A stretch of DNA of 57,560 nt from contig JABANP010000330.1 in the NCBI GenBank assembly GCA_013115135.1, positions 1-57,560 of the forward strand, read 5' to 3'. The DNA comes from Perkinsus olseni. Its lineage: Eukaryota > Perkinsozoa > Perkinsida > Perkinsidae. This document shows, in pieces, positions 41,323 through 54,372 of the stretch (the stretch's first letter is position 1; the number at the start of each line of letters is the position of its first letter). The notes below the pieces were generated by a model, which saw only the letters and a program-made list of their open reading frames with translations, did no database searches and was not told the origin of the DNA. The position numbers and the translations under genes are program-made.

Positions 41323-43442
41323 TCAGAATGGAGCGCTGGACGCCCACAGGCCGACCACTCCAGTATCGGTAGAGTAGGCAACAACGCTGTTTCCATCCGG
41401 CCCTTCTGTTGCCGCCACCGACGTCACTGCTGTACTGAGGTCGACTGTGAACCTGATTGAGAAAACTCTGACAATCGAGGACCGACTTCGCCAACCAAGC
41501 CGACTCACCTTTGAATGGTCGTCGATGCGCCCCGTGACGCTGTTCTGGTGTTCCACACCCGAGGCGGCGGAGAATCTGTAGTGGGTGATAACCCCGGCCA
41601 CCATCTGCATCAGGATCGATACCCAAGATTGATTCTTCGGTCAGGTCGTACCGTCTCTCAGACTTGCTCGCACGCTCTCCGTTGTGATCCCTGGGCGCTG
41701 AAGTCGACCCGGCCCCGCTGCTGTCTGGGTTCCACGACCATCGACAAACTTGGCCGTCCACACCGCCCGAAACCATGCATAAAGTCGTCGATGCTCCTAC
41801 TCAAGGTGGAATGAATGACACGACAAACCTTCTTTCCGCTACTACCAATTGCTGTCTCACAGCAGCAGCTGGTGTTAACACTATGGGCCAGCCTCGACAC
41901 CTGACCGAACACCCATCCGCCTCTCTCAACTCCTCCCTACGATCACCTTTGGCTGAGCCGCGGACGCCTTCCCCTTCCGCCAGTCCCACACGTGCACACG
42001 CCCTTCCGAGTCCCCAGCACAGAGGACGCCACTCTCCGGGCTTGTGCTCAGGCATGTAATTGACGTTGATAGCGAACCAGCAGCACCCGTGGACCTGCAG
42101 GATTGGGAGTATCTTGCACGGCACACAGGAAAGGAAGCGCTTACAGGCTCAGAACCGCACAGGCCGCAGTTGAAGGGGAGACCCGGAGATCGAACATCTG
42201 TATGTGCCTGATGGAGCGAGTACCTCGTGACTGTTGATCCCCCTTCGCCTACCTCCCGCTGGTCACAGCAACGATATTCTCTGCATCGATGAACCGGCAG
42301 GAAGAACTACCACTGAGCACCACCCCAGCGCCCCCACCAGTCGAGGCAGCACCGCTACCGCTGATGGGCCGACGGTACACTGGACCACGCCTCATCGCGT
42401 TGGAGTGATACCTAAGCCAAGTCGACCTCTTTAAGTTGCAGAAATTAATGTCATCAACCGCACGACGAGGTCCATAACAGCCCACAGAATCCATTGTGAA
42501 GTGATCGTCCCTAGCAGATCGTGATGAGCACTACTGAAGGCGAACCAGAATGGCCCGTGTCAGATTGCCACAGTCATAGAGATTATGCCTCTTACACCTT
42601 AAGGCCGCCGGTGGCGGATATCGTGGCGATCACATGGCCCCCAGGAGCGACGTCAAAATCGATCAGCTCGTCCTCCTCGCCCTCGGCGGGGGTATAGAAG
42701 GAGGTCACCTCCCGAGTGGCAGAGTTGACAGTAAAGAGACAACCTGGGTATAACCATGTCCTCGCTGACCCTACACAGTCTACACACCATTGGAAGTAGC
42801 CAGTACGATCATCCCTCTCGCAGTGACGGCCATTCGGACTGGCCTGTTGCCATCCGTCAGCCCTAGATCCGAGGCCGTGCCATTACCAGGACGCCCTGTT
42901 TGGACCGAAAGGCTGTATGAACCTGGTCATACCGCATAGACGATGGAATTCATATAATGGCGATAAGAACGCTACTGAGGGCAGCAACTATGTCTCAATA
43001 ATAGTCGGAGAATCGAGCGCCTTATCACCTCGCTGCTGGTCATCATCCTGTACTTCCACCCAGCTGAGCCCTCGGTCAGCAGCACATAGGAGTTGGGGCT
43101 CACCCTCCACGCCTTTACACCACACCATGGAGCGGACAACATCCCCAAGAAAGGTATAGCTAGGGTCCTGGTTCTCAGTAGCAGCACCTAGATGCTCACC
43201 AGGCTCGAGGACAGAGCGCGAAGGGGTCTCCTCCAAGCCTGAGCGTAGCAGTACCACCCCAAAGCCAGAATCAGAATCAGCGACCTACCTCTGATGACTG
43301 GGAAAGGGGTACTGAATTTGCTACTGGCAAGAGACGCTCGCTTAGGGAGAGCGGAAGTCCCCTCATCCGCAGCCCTGGATGACAGGAAGACCATATCGCG
43401 TTCAACTGCTGAGGACGCCCAAAGCAAGAGGTGAGCCTCCAT
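41323..43442 (-). CDS. WD40-repeat protein, Nup43-like candidate
   Basis: The gene starts with MEAHLLLWASSAVERD and has at least seven small introns whose removal keeps the frame (for example a 44-nt intron restoring VLATSNGCLFTVN). Blade-like segments are VVRSMVWCKGVEGEPQLLC, VRMAVTARGMIVLATSNG, DFDVAPGGHVIATIS, CRFIDAENIVAVTSG, CLSTSPESGVLCAGDSEGRV followed by HVWDW, MVSGGVDGQVCRWSW, and NSVVAYSTDTGVVGLWASS near the stop (41,323). The order and the short C-terminal blade resemble nuclear pore protein Nup43, but the similarity is weak; any seven-blade propeller is possible. The start is only 65 bp from the stop of the upstream gene. Confidence 0.7.
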
Positions 43443-43506
43443 CCTCCCCGCCGCTCGCAAAAGGTATGAGCCGATTAACGCAGACCGACGACTTTCGACT
43501 GGAGAC

Positions 43507-46500
43507 TTAGGAAACGTTGAGCTCTACCACCACTTCACCATCAGCGGAGCGATGCAAGATTACCATTATTGTATTCACCGCAGATAGACCGACAACTCCG
43601 ATAGAGCTCGCAAGGTCGCAGGCGAGACCTGCTCACAATGATGGAAACCGCGATACTGCCGGAAGATACTCCTACTTGTCGCATCACCTCCTCGGGTACG
43701 TTAGCCGCTACGAACTTCTGCAGCTCGATGACTCGGTCCCTGATGACGTCCCGAGAGGCAGACTTCTGTGCATGCACCAGTAGCGGAACCTGAGGGCAGG
43801 ACCCTGACACGGTGGCCCCGTACAAGTCATGGCTACATAAGCATTGAGGACTCTCCTGGCGATGGAGGCCCGGGCTCCGCCGGCCCTCCTATCCCAACTG
43901 CCCCCCAACAGCTGATGCCGATCAAAGTGTGTGATTGCCTCCTCATAGCGACCGCTTGCACACAGTCGTTCGAATTGGAGCAACGAGTACCTGTGAACAT
44001 GTCCGAGTGCAGCGCCTTTCAGGAGGAACGGGTAGAAGCTTACAGCCTCTTCGCCTCGTCCCACTCGACGCTATCGAGGTTCCACTTCCCAGGATTCTTG
44101 TCATATATTTTCATCAACATCTCGATGACCGCTAGTAGTGGGCTGGAAGGGTCGCCTGAGAGAACCTCTACACGGTGATGAGGGCCAGGGACCTACTTAT
44201 CTTCTGCACCAACGCAGGTGACGTCAGACACCGTACCATCACGCTCACGACTTCCTTATACCTGCCGCCAAGAAGAGTGCACAGGTGACCCTTCGGACTC
44301 GGCCGTACTCGCCAGCGCAGTGCAGCAGCTTCATTCCCAAGCCATGGTGGCCCATGTCAACAGCACACCTTCCGCAATACCGGCAAGTCTCGACGTAGAC
44401 CGACTGCTGCTGCGGCGGCAGCTGTGACGATGAGGTGGATGCAGGCGTCGGCAGAGCTAGAGCATTCGGGTTACTAAACATCCCAGTGGTGGAAGGGCGG
44501 GTCGATGAGCCTGAGACGAGCTTCATCCAGAAGTAGGAAGCAGGGTAATGATGACCGCACCATTGCCGATGGCAGCAGCAGCGTTCTCCTGTGAGCCACC
44601 TCCAAGCGCTGGCGAGGCGCCAGAGTCGGTCGTCGGTGTAGAGGCCTTCTCATCCATGATACTGGCCAAAGCGGAGCTATGCAGAAGGCCACGGTGGACC
44701 TCTCCGGTCTCGGGATCGATGAATCTAGAACCACTTGTACCGGGGCCGACCCGACCGTTCAGTGCTCTCACCCGACTATCTCATCCACGACCTCAGCCCC
44801 TCCATTGACGTTGGACTCAGTATGACTCAGCAAGAGCTCCCGAAGGACCTCCACTCGGGAACGCGGCATGAGCGCCGGTAAGAACCTAACCAACAGCAGC
44901 CACTCTACCATTGCAACTAGCCTCCAGGCTCAGTACCTCAGAGTCCCTTGCAGTGTGAATCGCTTCTGTGCATAGTGCATCACCGCAGTCGCCGAGGAGC
45001 TCTCACTCTCCCCTTCCTCCAGATGGGCCGACCTCAGAGCTGTCATGATTCCGCTGCCATGTGGACGACTGAGATACTGACCGGAAGGTTACATAGGCTA
45101 CAGCAGCTGGACGCGGGTAACGTACAAGTCTCATCCATATAGCGGTGGTCTCCTGTGCCTCCGAGCCTGCGCTGAGGACCCCAAATGCGCGCGGGAATTG
45201 TAGAGAGAGTAGTAGGAGCTGAACGACATATCATTAATAGCCGTGGGAACTCATAGTCAGGACCCCTTGTCAAGGGGTCAGCAACATGGGGTAGCAACAT
45301 GGGGTAGCAACATGGGGTAGCAACAACAGTTGCTCTCAAGGGCCCCTTGAGAGCAACTGTTGTTGCTACTACTGTCGGCACTACTCCTGCTACTAAAATG
45401 ATCATCACCACCACCACTATCCCTGCTACCACTACCAGCATGATGATCGCCGACACTACCAGTAGTACTACCTTAGCCAACTTCCAACTCGCCTTCTTGC
45501 TCCTGCTCGGCCCACCAGTCGTTCTCCTCTGCCGAGGATACGTCGGTCCTGGTGCCATCCAGTACAACGGAGCACACTTCAACTACGGATCTCACCAGCA
45601 TCAGCGATGGCCATGGCAGTCCCTCCGGGGCCACCAACGCCTGGGCCCTCCACTGCAGACGCCTGCGGGTCGTCGAAGTACTCGGATGGTAGGTTGGCGA
45701 TTTTATCCTGGACAAGCTGGAGCTTAGTGAGAGTCTCCACTGTTGAGAAGCTAGGGTGCAGGCACTCCATGAGATTGAACCTGAGATGCTCTCGCACTGA
45801 CGCTGAGAGGTCCCCATTAGTACCAAGTCCAATCCTCAGCAGTGCAGTTGGGTAAAACGCGAGTCACAGAGAAGTCAGGGGAAGTGAGCCGAGGAGGGCC
45901 CCCGTCGCTAACAGCTGAGCCCACTGTGTCTGACCGAACAACTGCAGGACGGCGGCTTGCATGGCGGTAGTAGTACCCTCCCCTAACGGCCGGTCCACCA
46001 GAGCCAGCAGCACTTGTAGAGGGCCGCTGCTGCCATCATCGAAGTCCGCCATGGCAGTGGGCGTAGGACACTGAGTGAATACTGGAGTAACCGAGGTGTA
46101 GTCTGAAGAGTCCTCACCTGCTGGCCACCAGTCCCCTTCACAGAGGCCATGCGAGCCACTAAAGCCTTCCCGAGTGACCCGAGCGGAGGGCAAGTCACAA
46201 GCAGCGACGGTTCGGCGCATAGGGTCTCAACCACCGACACGAAGCTGACAGCAATGAACCATGCCAAGAGGAAGGTCGAAGAAGCCTACTTAGCACGAAC
46301 GGCAGTGTATAGGGCAAACCACACCTCGTGCAAATGGGAGTAGGGGAAGTTGTTGTCATCGAAGACAATTCTACCGTACTGGAAGGTGAGGTCCAGCCTG
46401 AGTTGAAGATAACAGCACCGTCGAGCTGATACTATCACTACCTCTCCGCGTGGGACTTAGGATGCTTCATTTCACCGCTACTCGCATAGGGCCTCCCAGA

Positions 46501-48118
46501 GGAGTACACAGTGGTCATCAACCCTTCGACAAACCTTCCGATACAGGACACTTCTCAAGCGACGATTTTCGACTACCGGCCTACCGATTATTCAGGTAAC
46601 CCAGGGAGCCAGCTATGAATTGATGAGCGTTGGCTGGCGGAACGGGGTCACGGGCCGATGTTGCCCACTCGAAAGCCGACCAAAGATCCGCCTTCTGAAA
46701 TATCACAGGAACCAGTCACAGAGATAGCGTACTCTAGTCCTCCATAAAGGACCGGCCTGCAAGCAGTTATTTCTGGACTGTACGACAACCCACCAAGGCG
46801 AGTGGTAATAGCGTGCGGCGCTTTCCCGTTCCCCATGGCACCCGTTATGACCTCAGCCTTCCCGTCCTGGCAGTCGAGCTTGACAATGGCGTCAAATACT
46901 TCAGGACTGTTAGCCTTGGGCTTAGTAAGTAGCTCCAGTATTCTACGACTCGACTCTGGCACTTGCCCCTTCACCTTACGTCCGCCATCACTGCCTAAAG
47001 CGTCGGTATCACAACGCGCTAGAAGGAGGGAGGTACACCGTCACTACCATCAGTGGTCCCGCTGGAGGGTACCTCCCCTTGCAACAGCTTAGACCGTAGC
47101 CTCTCGTACCTGGTCCAACCGCGTATCAAAGAAGAAAGATACGCCCAATGGCGACCCCGGTCCACAACACTACATGTCATTTTTCCTCTTTTCCATCTCG
47201 GCATGTATAATACGTTGAGCAGCCATATGAACCTCCGTCACAACAGAGGTTACCACATCGCTATGTTGTGAGGCCAGGCTCAGATGCCTGAGAGCAACAT
47301 TAAAGACATGCCCTCAGTTAGCAGCCTCGAACGTATTTGATGACAGTTTGAAACATTCGCCACGACCGTATTACAACTTGCCATTCCGTATGGCTTCGTC
47401 GACGCCAGCTCCTCCACGATCCTTAAGATCCCCTAATGCACTGGTGACAGTGCCTGCCTGCGGACCGACCGCTCCTGAACACGACCAAGAGGCATCCCAC
47501 TCGAACGCGGCCGCCATCACTGCACTACCTCTGCCTAGTTGCAGTTGCATCACATTCCTCTCCAACCGCTCAGCCACAGGCCCCGATGGTTCCGGCAGCT
47601 GCGTGAGAAGGGCGCCACCTGATAGTACAGTATGACGTGTATTATCCATGCCATCAGACATCCACCACATACCACCACCGCGTGGCAGCCCAGTCACAGC
47701 CTCTGCCGTTGAATCTTTGGCAAGCATGCTGAGTGGCCGATACACAAGCCCACTGCCATCTGCGCCTGGTAATGTACCTAAAGACACCCCACGGTACTCG
47801 AGGTCGGCCTACATCCAACTACTGTGCAGAGGATTCTAATTCAGATCCTCACCAGACGATCCTCCCGCCGAAAGAAACTACAATTTTGAGCAAGCGCGAC
47901 TGTTGTACGCTCGCCTGGCTCGACTTGTGCAACGAATCCGCCCTAGTACCTTGGCCATTCATCGGCATTAACAACCTTTCAGTGGCCTCTGCCTGAGTCC
48001 TCATGGCGTTGACTAGATCCTCAGGGGAAGGCTGCTGGGCCGGCTCTTGTAGAGCAAGATCAGGCGTCGCCGTCGGTAGTATTGGACCGAGAACCGACGT
48101 CGGGACCGTCGCCAGCAT
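43507..48118 (-). CDS. Large multi-exon helical protein, unknown (nucleoporin-like?)
   Basis: A run of about a dozen open segments on the minus strand reads as one or two genes with small introns. Coding-like pieces include PEDLVNAMRTQAEATERLL near the left start, VMQLQLGRGSAVMAAAFEWD (47.5 kb), EVFDAIVKLDCQDGKAEV (46.8 kb), VLLALVDRPLGEGTTTAMQA (46.0 kb), LTKLQLVQDKIANLPSEYFD (45.7 kb), AVIEMLMKIYDKNPGKWNLD (44.1 kb), HRYSLLQFERLCASGRYEEA (44.0 kb) and RDRVIELQKFVAANVPEEVM (43.7 kb), ending NVS and stop at 43,507. The pieces are predominantly helical, as in alpha-solenoid scaffold proteins. A relation to large nucleoporins such as Nup155 is only a guess. The boundary between 46.3 and 46.6 kb could separate two genes. 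Confidence 0.45.
45261..45369. repeat. Two palindromes flanking a tandem repeat
   Basis: A 19-bp hairpin (45,261-45,279, arms GACCCCTTG/CAAGGGGTC) is followed by repeats of TAGCAACATGGGG and then a perfect 53-bp palindrome (45,317-45,369) with two 26-base arms and a one-base centre. Its arms begin with the GTAGCAACA of the repeat. It probably lies in an intron or exon gap of the large minus-strand gene. Confidence 0.85.
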
Positions 48119-50812
48119 CGTTCAGGCAACCAAACGCCACTGCAAATCATGCTCGGTAAAATGCCCCATCAATCTCACTCATTTCACGTTCGCTTGATTC
48201 CCGGACAGTCTCACTGATGAAGGGTCCTGCTGCAACTACTTCTTGAACCCCATTCAAAACACAACATGCGTTGATACTTGCAAGTGAGCGAGACTCCACA
48301 CCCCGATTCGAGGATACTGGTCGCTACCGTGAGTGATGATACCGATACGTCCAGGTGACGATGATATTGCTGTTGAAAAGTACCTAGGATGCTCCCTAGA
48401 ATGCGACCTCGACAATAATGTCCTTCCATTGCTTCCGAGCAGCGACGGGTGACAACAAGAAAAGTACTATGGCCAAGTAGAGGGGGTGAACGCTACTAGG
48501 TCACACCTGGCCGAGTGCAGCAGACTTGAACTGCCATGACCATCAGGTGAAGATGACGCCACGGAGGTATGCCGTAAAGTTTTCAACGATCCCATGGGAC
48601 ACTCCCAAATCCTGTGGCGTGCGCCATTTATCGCGCAAGATACGTTTCATGGAAGTGTTAACCCAAAGCTATACTTGACACCCAGTGGGTGGTGTCTGGG
48701 TGACAGTGCACATTCGCTCTGTCCCCTACCCTCCTACTATGCCTCCTTCTCGTCTACACGCTGTCGAGTACAAGTCGTTACGATAACTAGCTGCCTCCGA
48801 TGATGTTAGAGTGGCACGTTGGCTGCTTGGGTGCTCGTAGATGAAAGGGGATGCCCTTGAAGGACAGTCCTTCTACTTCGGGTTCCATTCTCGTAATTGC
48901 TTAAAACTTCGCATTACACTTTTGATCATTCTTCGTCGCGTACTGTCCCTTTTTTGGGATTGAGGGATGACACTGCCACTGGCTACAACCCCTGAGCGCA
49001 TTGGTCGTAGTATTGGCGATACGCCGGCAGGCGTGTGATGCCGATGCAAAGCAGATAGTGAGCCCGCCAGTGGCGGGACGCCACACACGCACTCCCCCTT
49101 TGTGCACGTCAAAGCACATTCTCATACAATCTACTTATATGGGTCAAACCCATTGGGTTTCCATGGTGACTCCAAGTCACTGGCGTGTTAATCTTCGTCT
49201 CGCTTCTGAGTCTAGACTACTGCCTGCTAGCGTGGATCGGAACCGCCGGCGTTGGTGTGTAGAAGCCATCACAGGTTTCGCGTTTAGTGCGTAACATTAT
49301 GCTTGGTGTTGATATAACGCGGTTCACATATCGTCCTACGAGTCCACGTGGTTATTGCTAAATTTTCGCCCTATGACGCCGCGCCACTGACACGTTGTGT
49401 TTGTCGTGACGCATGGAATGCTTCTGTTGAACGGAATCCGTTCTACACAACCCGGGTATCGCGAGATCCACCATAAGCCAATAGCAGCCTGTAACAGGCT
49501 GCCTGTTAGGGAAACAGGAAGTCGAAGGAATAAGCGACAGCGGAGGAAAAAGTGTATGCCTGGCGCAATTTTGTTTGGGACTCGTTACAGCTCGCTATGC
49601 CGTTGAACGCGGGATAAAACCTCTGGTCTCCGAGATGGGGCAAGGCGCGGCACCGCGCTAGCGTGGCCAGGACCTCACGACGGCAGCAAGGGTGACGCGA
49701 AGGCAAACTGTGTCTTGGCCGAAGGCGATGCTGCAAGTGGCAATCGCGGTTCGTCAGGCACAAGTTGCCTCTCGAAGACCTCGGTTTTCCGACTGCTCGG
49801 ACTGTTATCAAGCCTCTGATAACTCGAGCCAGTAGTCAGGGGACTAGCTTGCTAGCGTGAGAAGCACAGTCGCACAATATAGCACGGCATCTCTCCGCTC
49901 CGGTTTTAACCTAGATAAACTACTCGTTTATCCGCTGATTAAACGCGAGATAAAAGTTATGAATTTGTGCGTTATACGTGTTTAATGCGCGAATCCCTAC
50001 GCGTGAACCTGTTTTACACGTTTCACGGGTGCAATTCTGTTGTTGTCCGTCCACACCATCAATCTTCCCCTGTGCCCTCGTAACAAGGGCCTTGTTCCTC
50101 CGCCTCAGTACTGGGTTCCATAATGGAACTGAATGAGGATGAAACTTCCACTCCTGGGTCCTCCTTGACCAGGAGCCCCACAGAACTCAGACTAGAAGTG
50201 CGCATGCGTACGCACAGCTCATTCACGTCGAACGCTGCCGGAGCCCTAATAAGGACGCGTTCAGCAGCGATGTCTCCGCTAAGTATGAGAGCATCCTAAT
50301 GGGATAATCTCATCCTGCACGCAGTGGGGGAGTCGGCGAGCAAGGTCTGGAGGGCCTCACGTAAGGCTTATAAGAATAGAGAACAGAGGTTGGCAACCTC
50401 ACTTTCCTTGGACAGTACCACCGGACGTTCTGCGGTCGATCCATACTCGTACGATGTGTTGTGCCTTAGTCTGAGGCCTTCTGCGTCCATAATGAGCGTT
50501 GAAGAAGAGCCTCCTAACGCAAGAGAGTGCATGCGTCCTTGCGTGCACCTTTGCACGCGTACCCAAATGTCCCGCAGTTATTGACCCAAGTAAGTCCGAC
50601 ACATCTCCCTCCGGTCAACCCACATTAGTTGCCTGCGCACAATAATTGAACTATCCTATGAAAATGCTCTTCGGCGATTCCACGTTGTCGCATCTAATGT
50701 GACGCATTGAGGTGAGTGTGCCTCTAACAGAGGGCCCCATTGAGGCAGGCTTCCAGTACTCATCAAGCGGGGCCCGGGCCTCAACCGTTCACTTGTAGTG
50801 CTGTACTCTCAA
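48119..50812. other. Intergenic region
   Basis: No gene was recognised. It contains the second copy of the dispersed repeat (49,678-49,945). A short minus-strand ORF at 50,368-50,556 has no motif. Confidence 0.5.
49678..49945. repeat. Dispersed repeat, copy 2
   Basis: A diverged copy of 29,640-29,950 in the same orientation; see the shared segments given there. It is slightly shorter, lacking the CCCGCAGCGGG-type stretch. Confidence 0.65.
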
Positions 50813-52235
50813 ATGTCTGGTGGTAATCTGTTCGCCAATCTCGTCGCCATCTTTGTGATACTCCCGACGATGGTAAGTAACTAAGTGGCGGTCTTCACGC
50901 AAGTCCCCCGCTGATAGTCCTCAGGCGTGGATTCCCGTTGACTCCCCTTCAGGCGTTGATGGGCGTGAACGCTGCTCCTCCCTTCCCTCTGGGCTTCTAC
51001 ACCTGGGGTGCAGATATTTGGACTGACCTCAACAGCGACTTTCTGGTACACTCCTTCTTACATCCTTCCCGAAAGCCCTACCCTCTCAGAAATTCGTCAA
51101 CATGCCTGCAGTGAAGAGCATCAGTCCCCTCGGCGACGTGTGGTTCTCAGTTGGTGACGATGCCAACCCGGGTGTTCTCCAAAACAAAAGCCATATCTTG
51201 CCGTTTCTGAAAGCTGTACGAGGACATTCGAGTGAGTGCGTTCGTTTGCACCTGAGTCGTTGATGACTGCTCCCTTCCAGAGGGCGTTCTTTACCTCACC
51301 TACGGCGATTTCGGTACTCACAACGAAAAGGCTCTGGTGAGTGGCTATGTGACGGTGTCGCAGCGCTAATTCTTCACATCCGGTGCCTGGTCAGCTCGAT
51401 TTCATCGAGGAATTGTTCACCTGGCTGAGAGCCCAGTCGCAGTCCGACCTGCAGGCCGTAGCGCCATTTGGCATATCCCTCGACATCGAGAATGCAGGCA
51501 TGGCCCCCTTGGTGGCCAGCAGCCTGACAAAGCTCCAGTGAGCGCCCAGATGACTCAGTCTCTTGTTCACTTCTCCCCACAGGGCTTATAAGAAGAAGTA
51601 CCTAGGCTTCCTCCCTGCTGGGCACTTCAAGATCCAACAGGTTGTTGGAGGGTTCCCGGACTCTGGAACCACTAGGTTAGCTCATCACTCGGCGTGATGG
51701 GCAAATCGCTCTTCTATAGTTTCACCATGGATAATGCAGACAGTGCTTTGTATCTCGTATACCGCTCTTATATGGACGACAAGTCAAGCATGAATCTCAA
51801 CCCAGGTTAGTCCCTGCCTACTACTCTAGGCTCACCCAATGCTTCAGGAAACAATCTTCTCGCTCGCTTCAAATGGTTCATGACTCTGCAGTGCATTCAG
51901 TGCCTCAACCCAGGTTACACGCCTCGTGCTAAGATATCAGTCCTCGTTGAAGGCGCCTGTAGGTTTTCCCTGCGTTGCTTACCCACTCTCATGCTGTTTG
52001 TCTCAGGTTATGTTGGTGAGTACTGTGGTGAAATATCTTTCTGTGCCCAGAGCAAGTTCGGTATTGATAACGTGTTGCAGACATTCGACGCCTTCGACGC
52101 CCAAGCTAGATCAGCCAAGTGGATGCCGCCAGGAAGGTACAATTCGTTTGAGGTCAATTCAACACACTCTAGCTGATCAGGTTCGATGCACTCATGGACA
52201 CGCCAGAGTCGCGCTACGGCATCCACGATTGGTAA
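50813..52235 (+). CDS. Secreted protein, ten exons, barrel-like, unknown function
   Basis: Nine introns of about 36-80 nt, all GT-AG, can be removed with the frame kept, giving roughly 330 residues. Exon 1 is a signal peptide (MSGGNLFANLVAIFVILPTM). The body reads GFYTWGADIWTDLNSDF, ISPLGDVWFSVGDDANPG, GVLYLTYGDFGTHNEKAL, DFIEELFTWLRAQSQSDLQ, FGISLDIENAGMAP, FKIQQVVGGFPDSGTT, LYLVYRSYMDD, FMTLQCIQCLNPGYTP, EYCGEISFCAQSKFGID, and ends SRYGIHDW before TAA. Alternating strand and helix segments, a strand ending in GISLDIENAG and a terminal YGIHDW recall a glycosidase-type TIM barrel with acidic residues at strand ends, but I cannot name the family. Six or so cysteines cluster in the C-terminal half. 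It appears intact. Confidence 0.8.
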
Positions 52236-53316
52236 GCGGAGAATATTTCTTGTCCGTATAGACTGTGGTTCAGGCACTGGTCCCGTTGCTTGTACCCCTG
52301 CGCCTATCAGTCAGGGATACTCCACTTGTGGCAAAACCATTTACCTACGGGCCCGATTTTGTGCCAGCAGTTGGCCAAGACTCCTCAGAGATGATTTAGT
52401 CGCATCGGAAACTTTGACGAGAGCTTTGATTTCATTCATTGATTTTATATTACCCATTGCATACCACTTAAAATGCTTTCTCGACGCTCTGCTTAAACTG
52501 AATTTTCACTATCCCGCTTGAATGTGAGATCGTGAACCGTTCTTATGCGAATAGCGAATGACTTCGGATGATAGATGAGTAGAGATGGTGTAGCGAGAGA
52601 GGCCCGAACTTTCACATGGGAGATTTTTTGACCCTTCCCCCCTAATGCGTTGGGTGTATAGTCAATCGACCCTCAGACTGAGGTCTGGTAACCCCAGAAC
52701 AACGCGAGCTCCAGAAAGTGTTATCAATGCGTGGAAAGAGTGGATATATGAGTGTTGTTTCGACGGAAGTTCAGATGTGATAAGAATTCGCAGGTCCGCG
52801 GAGAATGTCCGTGGTGAGATGTGACTTCCGAATTAAAATCTCATAGGGCCTTCGAAAACAGCTCTTCGATCAAAACCTCTCAGTCACTGAGTCTCAGTGT
52901 TGATGAAAAAGGAGTATCTTTGTCATCTCATTATGAGTCTGCATCTGTTAGATTGAGCTACCTCGCCAGTGGCTATTCACCACACCCCGACAAGTGATAA
53001 TGATACTGCTACAATAACAATAAACGCAATACCCCTCATCGTAGCGTGAAACTGGCTCGACTGTAAGATGTTCGTCGACAATGATATGTTCCCAATGGTA
53101 TGCTCACTAGTCTGATAAAGAGTGGGCATTCACAGCTTCGAGGCCTGACAGAGGCCACCCCTCAATTGAGGGCTCGCACACTTCCACAGCGGCCTACCTG
53201 CCGTTGAAGCCTCACTTTCTCACCGGCCAACTTAGTAAGGTGATCGTATCTGAGCTCGATCCTGATTTTAGATGGATGAGGAGCCCCGGCGGCGTATCGA
53301 AAAGCACGTAGCAGCT
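52236..53316. other. Intergenic region
   Basis: A convergent spacer between the secreted-protein gene and the GST gene. No coding sequence was recognised. Confidence 0.5.
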
Positions 53317-54372
53317 TCAGTGTGCTAGAGCGTACGTCTGTATCAACTGTCGCGGTGGCAGCAGCGTGTCCTTGACAGCTGCAACCTCGGACATTCGAGA
53401 TAGCCAGTCAAAATACTTGCTGAGCTGCGGATGATTATCCCGCGACAAAGTGAACTCTGGGCCTGAGAACGAATTCCATTATCTTTACTCACAACCATCA
53501 GGTCTACCTTTGGAAGCGCCGAGCACTGCTGTGGCATAAGCGAAGGGATACAAGGCAACATCAACGATACAAGGCGACGTTCCGTTATAAAACGGGCCAA
53601 CCATCTGAGAACATGACAAGCATGACGCTCACTGTATAGTCACAGCACTCCTCACCTCCGGAGCTGAAGCTCTCCAATGCTGCTATCATGTCGGGGAACA
53701 CTTCAGGTTTATTTCGACGAAAGCACTGAATGAAACGGTTGCAGAAGGATGAGTTGAAAGCCTCTGCTGCCTTCATCAGTCGCCGCCTGATCCCAAAAAT
53801 AGGAACATCAGACTGGGGGTGCGCTTTTGATGAATCGAGACCATGGTGATCAACTCAAATTGCTACTAGTGGACGGAACTAGAGAGCATCGAGGCCTGCT
53901 CCTCGTGAGAACTAACCCTACCTTTCTTCATCATCATCAACATCCGGGAGCAGAGGCTTCGTGGCTAGACCAGCTCGACGGGCCACTCCATCCAGGTACT
54001 CAACAACATTCAAAGATTCGATAACCTGGGCCACCGGAGTGCAGCGGTCTGTGACCAGTCAGTTCCAACTCGTACAACTTCTCCGTTTCCGTTATCGTGT
54101 TCGACGATCAGCGTCGGTACCAAGCCCCTTGGGATTGTTCTCGAGGAGTAGAGGGTGCTTGCTGTATCCGTTCGGCCCTGGTTGAGACATCTGACGAGCT
54201 CGAATGGGATCTGTCGGAGGATGCAAAGGAAATTTCAGCGTCGTTCGGGCGTAGGCCCCTACGGTGTACCTTGTGCCACTCTAGGGCTATGCGGGCCCCT
54301 CTGAGCGTAGGGACAGAAGAAAGCCGTCAGGAAGCGGATTGATGGCAGCTTGTGGTGATTGTCGGCAGCCAT
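53317..54372 (-). CDS. Omega-class glutathione S-transferase
   Basis: The start MAADNHHKLP is at 54,372. The thioredoxin-fold domain contains FFCPYAQRARIALEWHK, the omega-class active-site pattern with a catalytic cysteine in CPYA. IPFELVRCLNQ, IPRGLVPTLIVEHDN (cis-proline segment) and VVRVIESLNVVEYLD (glutathione-binding E-S) follow, restored over introns. The helical C-terminal domain has GIRRRLMKAAEAFNSSF, GPFYNGTSPCIVDVALYPFA and HPQLSKYFDWLSRMSEVAAV, and ends at TGA 53,317-53,319. At least five introns are needed; the first is 59 nt. The family performs thiol transfer and dehydroascorbate reduction. The overall length, about 250 residues, is normal. One exon join around 53,880 is uncertain. 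Confidence 0.87.

Noticed and set aside
45043..45582. Valine-rich hydrophobic ORF (minus) as a membrane protein
   Set aside because: It runs through the palindrome and its low-complexity valine/isoleucine stretch comes from simple repeats. Neighbouring exons use other frames.
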